From NCBI GenBank assembly GCA_026225475.1, contig JAMFSU010000126.1, positions 1-46,151 on the forward strand: a stretch of DNA of 46,151 bases. Reading direction: 5' to 3'. Below are positions 1-6,893 of the stretch, piece by piece (position 1 is the first letter of the stretch; each line of letters starts with the position of its first letter). The notes below the pieces were generated by a model. The model was not told the origin of the DNA. It did not search any database and saw nothing but the letters and a program-made list of their open reading frames with translations. Made by a program: the position numbers and the translations under genes. The DNA is from Duganella sp. (GTDB lineage: Bacteria > Pseudomonadota > Gammaproteobacteria > Burkholderiales > Burkholderiaceae_D).

Positions 1-40
1 CGCCGCAGCGCCGGGAACCCCGCAGGGGCGATGTAGTAGC

Positions 41-112
41 GGTCGCCTTTCTTTGCTTACTTATCTTTGGGCGAGACCAAAGAAAGTGAGCGGCTGCCGG
101 GCCGCCCCCGGC
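41..112. repeat. Intergenic double-hairpin repeat element
   Basis: Two adjacent inverted repeats are visible. The first pairs 55-70 with 77-91 around a 6-nt loop (CTTTGG...CCAAAG core). The second is a perfect 6-bp stem, GCCGGG (96-101) with CCCGGC (107-112). From memory, hairpin elements of this style, with a CTTTCTTTG-rich arm followed by a GCCGGGC stem, recur between genes in Burkholderiales genomes. Whether it is truly repeated in this genome cannot be seen from one copy. It could act as a terminator-like or RNA-stabilising element for a gene left of the window. Confidence 0.5.
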
Positions 113-142
113 TAGGTCGTCCGAAGAGAACCAATCATCAGC

Positions 143-182
143 AACCAAGAAAACCAAGAAAACCAAGAAAACCAAGAAAACC
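143..182. repeat. Short tandem repeat, 9-nt unit
   Basis: The unit AACCAAGAA is repeated 4.4 times without interruption, at 143-151, 152-160, 161-169, 170-178 and a partial copy to 182. It lies about 110 bp upstream of the chemoreceptor start, in its likely promoter or leader region. A 9-nt unit cannot shift a reading frame, but copy-number change could alter promoter spacing. Confidence 0.8.
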
Positions 183-290
183 ACATAAGCATTTTCTTAA
201 CTGAACGGCATTACGGCGCGAGCCGCTTTTTTTATGCCAGCTGGCTACTCGGCTGGGCAATTACATTACTATTTTCTGGGGAGTATCAAC

Positions 291-2012
291 GTGTTGAAAA
301 ATTTACCGATAGGCAAACGCCTGGGCTTGTCGTTCGGCCTGTTGACGCTGTTTGTCATCGCCATGGTTGTCATTGGCGCATTACAACTGAGGTCAGTTGC
401 CGACCAGGCGGACGCGATGATGAAGATTCCGCTGGCCAAAGAACGCCTGGTATCCGACTGGTATAGAACCATCTACAGCAATGTGCGCCGCCATTCGATG
501 GCCGCCCGCAGTGGCGATGTCGATTTGATCAAACAATTCAGCGCAGAGAACGAAGCTGCATCGAAGAATTCTTCCGAACAACAGCGTCAAGTGTCGGAGT
601 TGATTACATCGCCGCAAGAACGTGCCGTGTTCGATAGCGTCTCCACATTGCGCAAGCGTTTCGTCAAGGCACGCGACGACGTCTACAAGGCCAAGGAAGA
701 AGGCCGCGCAGACGACGCCAAGCATCTGCTCGACAGTGAGTTCACGCCCTCTGCGGACCAATATCTGGCGGCCCTGCAATCCTTGCTCGACACCCAACGC
801 AAGACCATCAATGACACCGGCGCAGCGGTACAGGCGGCTTACACCACCGGACTGACGGAATCGATCCTGGTTGGTTGCCTGGCCATCGCCATGGCCATCG
901 TGCTGGCCATTGTCATCACGCGCGGCATCACGCGCCCGCTCAATCACGCACTAGATGCTGCCAACGCGGTTGCCGCAGGTGATCTGACCATGCACATTCG
1001 TGTCGAATCCAAGGATGAAACCGGCAAACTGCTGGCCGCGCTCAAGACCATGAATGGCAATCTGTTGCACATCGTCAGCGACGTCAAGACCGGCACCGAT
1101 GCCATCAATACCGCTTCAGCCGAAATTGCCAGTGGCAATTTGGATTTGTCGAGCCGCACTGAACAGCAGGCCGGTTCCCTGGAAGAAACTGCTTCGGCCA
1201 TGGAGCAACTGACCTCGACCGTGAAACAGAATGCCGATAATGCCCAGCAGGCCAATCAACTGGCCGTGTCTGCTTCTCAGGTCGCGGTCGAAGGCGGCCA
1301 TGTGGTCGGTCGCGTGGTGGCAACCATGGGTTCCATCAATGCCTCGTCGCGCAAGATCGTCGACATTATTAGCGTCATCGACGGCATCGCTTTTCAGACC
1401 AATATTCTGGCCTTGAATGCGGCTGTTGAAGCGGCTCGCGCCGGTGAGCAGGGACGCGGCTTTGCCGTGGTGGCCTCGGAAGTGCGTAATCTGGCGCAAC
1501 GTTCATCGGCGGCGGCCAAGGAAATCAAGGTCTTGATCGATGACTCGGTAGCCCAGGTCGATACCGGCAGCGCCTTGGTGGCGCAGGCTGGTAGCACCAT
1601 GGATGAGGTCGTCAACAGCGTCAAGCGGGTCACCGACATCGTCGGCGAGATCAGTTCGGCCACGCAAGAGCAAAGCGCCGGTCTGGGTGAAATTAATCAA
1701 GCCATTGCCCAGATGGATGAAACCACGCAACAGAATGCGGCTCTGGTGGAGCAAGCCGCTGCTGCCGCCCAATCGTTGCAGGAGCAGGCTGGAAAGCTGG
1801 CCCAAACGGTCAGTATCTTCAAAATGGATGCGCGCATGCAGATAGTGCAAGCAGCACTCGCAAAACGGGAGCTGCCGACACGCGGCATCAATATCAGCCC
1901 CAAGGCGCAGGCGCTGCCGGCGCAGATGCCGGGCAAGACCGTCGCACCTGCCAAAAAGCTGGTTGGCGCAGCGTTGGCAAAGAGTGATGATGGTGATTGG
2001 GAACAGTTTTGA
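291..2012 (+). CDS. Methyl-accepting chemotaxis protein
   Basis: Inner-membrane chemoreceptor of 573 aa that signals through CheW/CheA to the flagellar motor. The N-terminus ([14 protein letters not shown]) is typical of Burkholderiales MCPs, followed by TM1 (about 12-32), a periplasmic four-helix-bundle-type sensor (about 33-188), TM2 (about 192-212), HAMP and a long cytoplasmic coiled coil. The conserved hairpin tip ([20 protein letters not shown]) is near residue 370. The protein ends in DWEQF, resembling the NWETF pentapeptide that tethers CheR/CheB in high-abundance receptors. I chose GTG 291 because TGGGGAG lies 7 nt upstream; an upstream in-frame ATG at 234 has no such site. The ligand cannot be inferred. 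Confidence 0.93.
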   Translation: MLKNLPIGKRLGLSFGLLTLFVIAMVVIGALQLRSVADQADAMMKIPLAKERLVSDWYRTIYSNVRRHSMAARSGDVDLIKQFSAENEAASKNSSEQQRQVSELITSPQERAVFDSVSTLRKRFVKARDDVYKAKEEGRADDAKHLLDSEFTPSADQYLAALQSLLDTQRKTINDTGAAVQAAYTTGLTESILVGCLAIAMAIVLAIVITRGITRPLNHALDAANAVAAGDLTMHIRVESKDETGKLLAALKTMNGNLLHIVSDVKTGTDAINTASAEIASGNLDLSSRTEQQAGSLEETASAMEQLTSTVKQNADNAQQANQLAVSASQVAVEGGHVVGRVVATMGSINASSRKIVDIISVIDGIAFQTNILALNAAVEAARAGEQGRGFAVVASEVRNLAQRSSAAAKEIKVLIDDSVAQVDTGSALVAQAGSTMDEVVNSVKRVTDIVGEISSATQEQSAGLGEINQAIAQMDETTQQNAALVEQAAAAAQSLQEQAGKLAQTVSIFKMDARMQIVQAALAKRELPTRGINISPKAQALPAQMPGKTVAPAKKLVGAALAKSDDGDWEQF

Positions 2013-2036
2013 TGCACTGATGGTGTGTGTCGCAAG

Positions 2037-2073
2037 AAACGGCTGATGGGAGTTTTTCATCAGCCGTTTTTTT
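2037..2073 (+). terminator. Rho-independent terminator of the chemoreceptor gene
   Basis: A perfect stem, AAACGGCTGATG with CATCAGCCGTTT, around a 9-nt loop runs directly into a T tract. It starts 25 nt after the chemoreceptor stop codon. Confidence 0.93.
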
Positions 2074-2102
2074 GTGACATCAGACCAACAAGTAAGTGCT
2101 TT

Positions 2103-2120
2103 GACCGCATTGGTGCGGTC
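2103..2120. other. Perfect 7-bp inverted repeat, role unknown
   Basis: GACCGCA-TTGG-TGCGGTC forms a perfect palindrome with a 4-nt loop in the gap after the chemoreceptor terminator. No T tract follows, so it is not an intrinsic terminator. It could be an operator for the weak small ORF at 2256. The rest of the 2074-2255 gap shows nothing else I can support. Confidence 0.45.
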
Positions 2121-2255
2121 CGTGGCAAGTCATCTTTTTGTCATAAGGCATAATTGCAATTCAAGCAATGTCTCGATGATTGTCGACGCCTTGGTTTCCG
2201 GCGGCAGCTCGGCTGTTCACTATCGAGTCCAGATCAGGTGGTCCGAGAATTACGA

Positions 2256-2432
2256 TTGATCTCAAAGGAAAATCCTACGCTGTCTTCACTGCGCACTCGT
2301 TTGATCCTGATTTGCGTCCTGATTGTCGCCGTTGCCATGATTGTCCTGAGCGCAGCCAATGCCGGTGACGGTGGATTTTTAGTCGGCGATGGCAAAACCG
2401 AAGTCGGCTCCGTCATGCAGGGAAAATCCTGA
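2256..2432 (+). CDS. Possible small exported or membrane peptide
   Basis: This 58-aa reading frame has basic residues followed by a strongly hydrophobic stretch (RLILICVLIVAVAMIVLSAA) and a short glycine-rich tail ending MQGKS. That looks like a signal peptide or a single-TM peptide. The start is uncertain: TTG 2256 is the nearest candidate, with only a weak GAGA-like site upstream, and GTG 2238 is another. The gene converges on the permuted ssrA gene. No family is recognised, and the ORF may be fortuitous. Confidence 0.3.
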   Translation: MISKENPTLSSLRTRLILICVLIVAVAMIVLSAANAGDGGFLVGDGKTEVGSVMQGKS

Positions 2433-2499
2433 GCGTGACAAGTGCGGCTCACGATAATGATCTAAAAATGCCCCCACTGTACAGGTTGCACCCTCTACG

Positions 2500-2754
2500 G
2501 ATACCGATAATAAGAATGCCCGAAATTCTCGCTTTCGCACGGTATTTTCTCTCGCTGCAAACGACAGAGTTCGTCCGGCCGTTCTGTTCCCAAGCCTTCT
2601 TTCGAAGGGGCCGGTTCCTCGGCTATCGGTTTTTAGGTGCCGACAGCAAGAAATTGCGATTCATTTGCAATTAACGATTTGCGCTATTTACGTCAGACGC
2701 CTGACGTGATGTATATCCGGTGACTGACCGCTCTGTCGAAACCTGGTCACCCCC
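2500..2754 (-). ncRNA. ssrA: tmRNA coding piece of a circularly permuted ssrA gene
   Basis: The mature 5' end at 2754 reads GGGGGUG and pairs fully with CACCUCC of the acceptor piece at 2803-2809, giving the G3-U70 wobble recognised by alanyl-tRNA synthetase. Next comes the D-loop-like segment (CCAGGUUUCGACAGAGCGG), matching UGGAUUCGACG of classical tmRNA. A pseudoknot-1-like hairpin (ACGUCAG-GCGU-CUGACGU) follows, whose loop can pair with the GCGC just downstream. Twelve nt further is a GCA resume codon, against about 11 nt in E. coli. A nested stem (CCGGCC/GGCCGG, 2575-2614, with an inner CCUUC-GAAGG hairpin) follows the tag. The 3' boundary is an estimate; the segment to about 2570 is firm. 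Confidence 0.85.
2633..2668 (-). other. tmRNA tag reading frame, ANESQFLAVGT-stop
   Basis: From the proposed resume codon GCA (2668-2666) the frame reads A-N-E-S-Q-F-L-A-V-G-T and stops at TAA (2635-2633). The AN(D/E) start and the hydrophobic F-L-A core fit known tags. The C-terminus V-G-T departs from the A-A ending that ClpXP and ClpAP normally recognise. An alternative GCA at 2682-2680 stops after three codons and sits inside the pseudoknot, so it is unlikely. Confidence 0.6.
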
Positions 2755-2798
2755 TTCAAATGGCGGCGCGTTCTCGAAAGAGTAAACGTGCCAACATT
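2755..2798 (-). other. Intervening segment between the two tmRNA pieces
   Basis: These 44 nt separate the CCA end of the acceptor piece (2799) from the mature 5' end of the coding piece (2754). In known permuted tmRNA genes this segment is removed from the precursor by tRNA-type processing. It has no conserved element I recognise. Confidence 0.75.
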
Positions 2799-2915
2799 TG
2801 GTGGAGGTGGGGGGAATCGAACCCCCGTCCAAAACGCTGTTTGCCTTCAAGTCCGCGATGTTTTGCACACACCAATACTGTTTATGTGTTGGGGAAATGG
2901 GATGGGTTCCATCTT
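2799..2915 (-). ncRNA. ssrA: tmRNA acceptor piece of the permuted ssrA gene
   Basis: The 3' end is tRNA-like: a perfect T arm (GGGGG-TTCGATT-CCCCC, 2810-2826) and then CACCUCCACCA with an encoded CCA ending at 2799. Upstream, CGUUUU can pair with AGAGCG of the coding piece to form helix P2. A small hairpin (GATGG-AAC-CCATC, 2901-2913) could be part of the remaining pseudoknot region. No canonical tmRNA 5' end exists upstream on this strand; the matching one is downstream at 2754. The 5' boundary of this piece is an estimate. The promoter should lie in 2930-3140, but I see no clear one. Confidence 0.87.
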
Positions 2916-3147
2916 GCAGAACGTCGAACAATCAATCATCACCGTGCCGATTGACGATTTGTTTCCATCCCCTCGAAAAGGTCGACGTTCAATACGCCTG
3001 GATTGCTCTGATTCCGGAGTTACACGTCGCACCAATGCCGCTACTGCTAAATTTCACGTCAAGCGCAATTCAATTGCTCCTTGGTCGCGTGAGCGTCAAT
3101 ACCTATTGACAACCAGATCGCACATTCCATTCTAAGTCGGGGGACTC

Positions 3148-4788
3148 GTGTCAGACATCAATCGAAGAGTATTTCTCAAAGATGCCGGTGCATTGGCACT
3201 TGGCACCGCCATCGCCACCCAGCTCCCTGGTGCGGCATGGGCCCAGTCCACTAGTACAGAATTCAATATCAATTCGGCGTTCAGTGAGTTCATGCAAGGC
3301 ATCGGCGGTACTGCCACCGATGCCGGCGGCAAAGTCACCTTTACCGGACAAGATCCCATTCTGCGCAGTCACTTCCGCATCGCTTCTTGTATGGCCATTC
3401 CGGCCATGGGCGCAGGCGTTGGTGCAGCAAGCATCTGGCGAGATCGGACCGGGCAAGAACAGGATCTGACGGTCGATCTGCGTGAATCCGTCTACAACGT
3501 CAACCCGGTGATCACGCTGGTAATGCAGCAACGCATGGCATTCGGCCGCATTCCTGCGGACGATCCGGTGGCCAGCAGATTCTCGTTCGTACCAACCATC
3601 AATGGTCGCTGGTATCAGGCTCCGCTTGGCCTGGGCAATCCGCTCTCGTTGGCAATGTTTCCTACCAAGGATGACAAACTCGTTACCATCACGGGGCTGT
3701 ATCCGCAATTGCTAGACCGTGCGCTGACACTGTTGAACACGGCACCAACACGCAAAGCCATCGGCGATGCAATCAAACGATGGGACTCCAACGAACTGGA
3801 TGAAGCCATGGGCGCCAAGAGAGTGATCGGCGCGATTCATCGCAGTTCTCGCGAATGGCTGCAACATCCGGAAGGCAAATATCTATCGACTGTCCCGCTG
3901 GTGGAAATTATCAAAATCGGCGACTCCGCGCCGGTTCCCTATACCAAAAATCCGACGCAACCACTCTCCGGAATCAAAGTCCTGTCATTGACGCATGTCA
4001 TCGCCGGCACCTGTGCGGCGCGCACGCTCGCGGAATATGGTGCCAACGTTTTACACGTCGCGCGGGCGCAATCGTTTGAGCACGAGATTCTCGTTACTGA
4101 CGTCAATGTCGGTATGCGTTCGACCTTTCTCGACCTCAAGCAAAGGGCAGATCATGCCGCCTTGTCGGCGCTGGTTCCGGATACCGATGTGTTCATTGAA
4201 AGTTTCAGTGGACGTGCCGTCGAACGCCTCGGCTTTGGCGCCGAAGAAGTCGCGTCCAAGCGCCCCGGCATCATCTATCTTTCCTTGCGTTGCTACGGCT
4301 GGGATGGCCCTTGGCGAGACCGCGCCGGATTCGACATGGAAGGCGTATCAGTCTCCGGCTATACCATGGCCGAAGGGGGCAATCGTGTGCCAGAGTTTTC
4401 GCCCAGTTATGCTTTGCCCGAGGACAACAGAGCCTTGCCGGCGTTCCCGCCCACGCTGGTGCTTAACGACTATATCGCCGGCTATCTGGGCGCATCCGGC
4501 ATCCTGGCCGCATTGCGCCGCCGCGCCAAGGAAGGCGGCAGCTACCATGTGCGGGTCAGCCTGACGCGCGCAGCCATGTGGTATCAAAGCCTGGGCATGT
4601 ACGCCACCACAGACTTTGTGCCGGGTCCGCAACAGGCCATGATTGCTCCTGAAACCATCGTGCGCCAAACACCGTGGGGCGAAATCCATCGTCTGGCGCC
4701 GCAAGTCAAACTATCGAAGACGCCAGGCCGTTGGCGTGACCCCTTGGTCGTCGTCAGAGGCAGCGACAAACCAGTCTGGAAGGATTGA
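3148..4788 (+). CDS. Family III CoA-transferase (CaiB/BaiF) with Tat-type signal
   Basis: Protein of 546 aa. The N-terminus carries a twin-arginine motif (NRRVFLK), a hydrophobic stretch and AWAQ, as in Tat signal peptides. The C-terminal part (about 275-500) matches CaiB/BaiF transferases: SGIKVLSLTHVIAGTCAART for CoA binding and GFDMEG carrying the likely catalytic Asp. The N-terminal part (about 60-130) resembles the other half of the same fold (AASIWRDRTGQEQDLTVDLR). An export signal on a CoA-dependent enzyme is odd, because CoA esters are cytoplasmic. GTG 3148 is preceded by GGGGGA. A possible promoter (TTGACA at 3106-3111) lies just upstream. The porin gene follows after 4 nt, so both are probably one operon. 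Confidence 0.8.
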   Translation: MSDINRRVFLKDAGALALGTAIATQLPGAAWAQSTSTEFNINSAFSEFMQGIGGTATDAGGKVTFTGQDPILRSHFRIASCMAIPAMGAGVGAASIWRDRTGQEQDLTVDLRESVYNVNPVITLVMQQRMAFGRIPADDPVASRFSFVPTINGRWYQAPLGLGNPLSLAMFPTKDDKLVTITGLYPQLLDRALTLLNTAPTRKAIGDAIKRWDSNELDEAMGAKRVIGAIHRSSREWLQHPEGKYLSTVPLVEIIKIGDSAPVPYTKNPTQPLSGIKVLSLTHVIAGTCAARTLAEYGANVLHVARAQSFEHEILVTDVNVGMRSTFLDLKQRADHAALSALVPDTDVFIESFSGRAVERLGFGAEEVASKRPGIIYLSLRCYGWDGPWRDRAGFDMEGVSVSGYTMAEGGNRVPEFSPSYALPEDNRALPAFPPTLVLNDYIAGYLGASGILAALRRRAKEGGSYHVRVSLTRAAMWYQSLGMYATTDFVPGPQQAMIAPETIVRQTPWGEIHRLAPQVKLSKTPGRWRDPLVVVRGSDKPVWKD

Positions 4789-4792
4789 CGCC

Positions 4793-6145
4793 ATGACAGG
4801 CAATCATCCCTATCTGGTGCAAGGCATGGCGAAGTTGATGCCAATTTCATTTTTCGCCGTCCTTGCAGCGACAATCACGCTGCCTGCGACGGCACAAGAT
4901 CAAACCGTCGAAGCTTCCGGCAACAGCGTCGTACAAGATATGCAGGCCAAGGATGGCGAACCTTACTTCCCCAGCTTGCTGGATGGCACGCTTGGCGTTG
5001 CGGGCGATCTGGGTGAGGACGAGAGCGAGCGGCGCGCCTTTCTGCGGATGCCCACCATGCTCGATCCATGGTTTGCCTGGAAGCGCAGTTTGCGTGAAGA
5101 ATACGGCCTCGCCATCGGCGGTTCGTTTCAACTGCTCGGGCAACATTACTCAAATTCGAATATCGACCTGCACAATTCGTTGGGCAGCAAATTCACGCTC
5201 AACATTGCCTATGAGCTCTTCAACCGCAACCAGCCCGATGCCATGACCTTCGAAGTCGCCCTCGAAGACCGGCGTCCGCTCGGAAGTCGTCTGGCGCCGT
5301 TGCAGGCTGGACTGGGCACCGGTTCGATCGTGCCGACAGCGGCGACTTACGGACAATTCGATCTGGGCATTTCGCAGGCATTCATTCGCCAGAACCTTTT
5401 TAACAATCGTTTTCAGTACACGATTGGTAAAATATTCGCGCCCAATTTCATTGATGCCTATCCGTTTTTTGACGACAACCGGCAATTTCTGAGTCAACAG
5501 TTTTCCACCAGTCCGACCATTGCCTCCGCGCTTAGAGGATTCGGCATGGTGGCGGCCTTATATCCGACCGATAGCGGGTTATATTTCAAGCCGGGCGTCT
5601 TCACCAATCACAGCGACGACACCGGCAGCACGGTAGGCGACTTCATCAACAAGAATGAACGCTTCTACATGTTCGAAGCCGGCTTGAGTGGACTGGCGCG
5701 CTCCGGCGTGCCAATCCAGGGGCGTGCGGCGATGGATAGCGACAACATTCACCTCACTGGCTGGTACCGGGATCCGCAAGACTCGCCCACGATGCAGCGT
5801 GCCTATGGTGTCGCTTTCAACGCCAACTATAGGTATGGCAGCAATCTGATGTGGTTCACTCGTGCCGGCTGGTCGCAAGGATGGGTCTCCGATCGTGCCG
5901 TTTCGATTGGTGCCGGTTGGCGTCCGACCGACCATCCCGCTGACCTGTTCGGCGTCGGCACGGGTTGGACCAGACCAGCATTCAGTTTCTTGCGTAGTCA
6001 GTACACCAGTGAAATCTTCTACCGTTTCCATGTCACGCCGAACCTTGCAGTGACGCCGGATGTGCAATACATAAAGAACCCATCGTTGAATCCGGGGACA
6101 TCTTCGCTATGGGTGTTAAGCGTGCGGGCGCGGATCAGCTTTTAG
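4793..6145 (+). CDS. OprB-family carbohydrate-selective porin
   Basis: Outer-membrane beta-barrel of 450 aa for diffusion of sugars or similar small solutes. It has a signal peptide (hydrophobic AVLAATITLPATAQ after MAKLMPI), the OprB-type WKRSLREEYGLAIGGSFQLL segment, repeated amphipathic strands and a C-terminal phenylalanine (RARISF) as expected for Bam-dependent insertion. ATG 4793 lies 4 nt after the CoA-transferase stop, with AAGGA inside the end of that gene, so translation is probably coupled. The substrate is unknown. Confidence 0.85.
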   Translation: MTGNHPYLVQGMAKLMPISFFAVLAATITLPATAQDQTVEASGNSVVQDMQAKDGEPYFPSLLDGTLGVAGDLGEDESERRAFLRMPTMLDPWFAWKRSLREEYGLAIGGSFQLLGQHYSNSNIDLHNSLGSKFTLNIAYELFNRNQPDAMTFEVALEDRRPLGSRLAPLQAGLGTGSIVPTAATYGQFDLGISQAFIRQNLFNNRFQYTIGKIFAPNFIDAYPFFDDNRQFLSQQFSTSPTIASALRGFGMVAALYPTDSGLYFKPGVFTNHSDDTGSTVGDFINKNERFYMFEAGLSGLARSGVPIQGRAAMDSDNIHLTGWYRDPQDSPTMQRAYGVAFNANYRYGSNLMWFTRAGWSQGWVSDRAVSIGAGWRPTDHPADLFGVGTGWTRPAFSFLRSQYTSEIFYRFHVTPNLAVTPDVQYIKNPSLNPGTSSLWVLSVRARISF

Positions 6146-6827
6146 CGCGAGTGCAAAGCAACACCTTTGAAGGGCGCGGTGATCTCAAGCATGATCGTCC
6201 CGCCGGTTTTGACTTCACCGCGCTTGGCTTCCAGTAGGCGTGCCGCTTCCGCCGCAGTTGCTTGGTAAAGGAAAGCAAATGACTTTGCATCAACATCATT
6301 ACGCCACCCTTAGATGCCGCGTAATTTGCTGATGTAGCGAACGCATGCAAATGCTCTTCCCAACGGTTACCGACCGCGATTCGTCGATGCCGCACCGCTT
6401 GAACTCTCGCACGGCCGCCCGGCGGCACAGGAACTGACCGGTCAGATTCACTCCGATCGCGGTTTGCCATTGCGCTAACGTCATTTCATCAAATTTGGCA
6501 TCTCGCTGTAGACCTGCATTGCAGACCACGATATGCAGCGTACCGAAAGTCTCAATAGCCAGGGCAAACCATCGCCTCGACTTGCGCCTCATTATTGACA
6601 TCAGCCTTGATAGCGATTGCACGGAGCCCCATTGGCTCAATCTCTTTGACGACATCCTCGGCTGCTTCCGGCCCAGTCACATAATTGATCATGACGTCGG
6701 CTCCGGCCCGAGCTAAGCCGAGGGCTACCGCCTTGCCGATAGCGGAAGTTTTTAAAGTGATTAAGCCGTATTGGCGAGCACCTGATACTCTGGTTGTCAA
6801 CGGAGAATACTTTGTGTCCAGATGCAA
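6142..6827 (-). pseudogene. Decayed SDR oxidoreductase fused to another gene's tail
   Basis: Pieces of a short-chain dehydrogenase (glucose 1-dehydrogenase-like) appear in successive frames: IGKAVALGLARAGADVMINY near 6740, then after a frameshift near 6570 HIVVCNAGLQRDAKFDEMTL, then after a second shift with an internal deletion the catalytic NYAASKGGVMM near 6310. The usual SDR C-terminus is absent. It is replaced by a reading frame ending EAARLLEAKRGEVKTGG...ALHSR-stop at 6142, which vaguely resembles the end of a zinc-type quinone oxidoreductase. The N-terminal glycine motif is also damaged (KTSAIGK). The remnant overlaps the porin stop codon tail to tail. Such SDR genes often neighbour GH15 genes, as here. 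Confidence 0.85.
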
Positions 6828-6893
6828 CTACGTGTGCGCAGCCTTGAATCATCCCAGAAGGCACGCAAAGACGAATCGATAACTTGAGGTTTT

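Noticed and set aside
2798..3109. Plus-strand frame beginning MVEVGGIEPPSKT
   Set aside because: This is the well-known false translation of the T arm of a tRNA-like 3' end; the DNA is the tmRNA acceptor piece.
2880..3160. A standard one-piece tmRNA with its 5' end upstream of the CCA half
   Set aside because: The segment contains no GGRGGUG complementary to the acceptor strand before a UUCGAC loop; the only full match is downstream at 2754.
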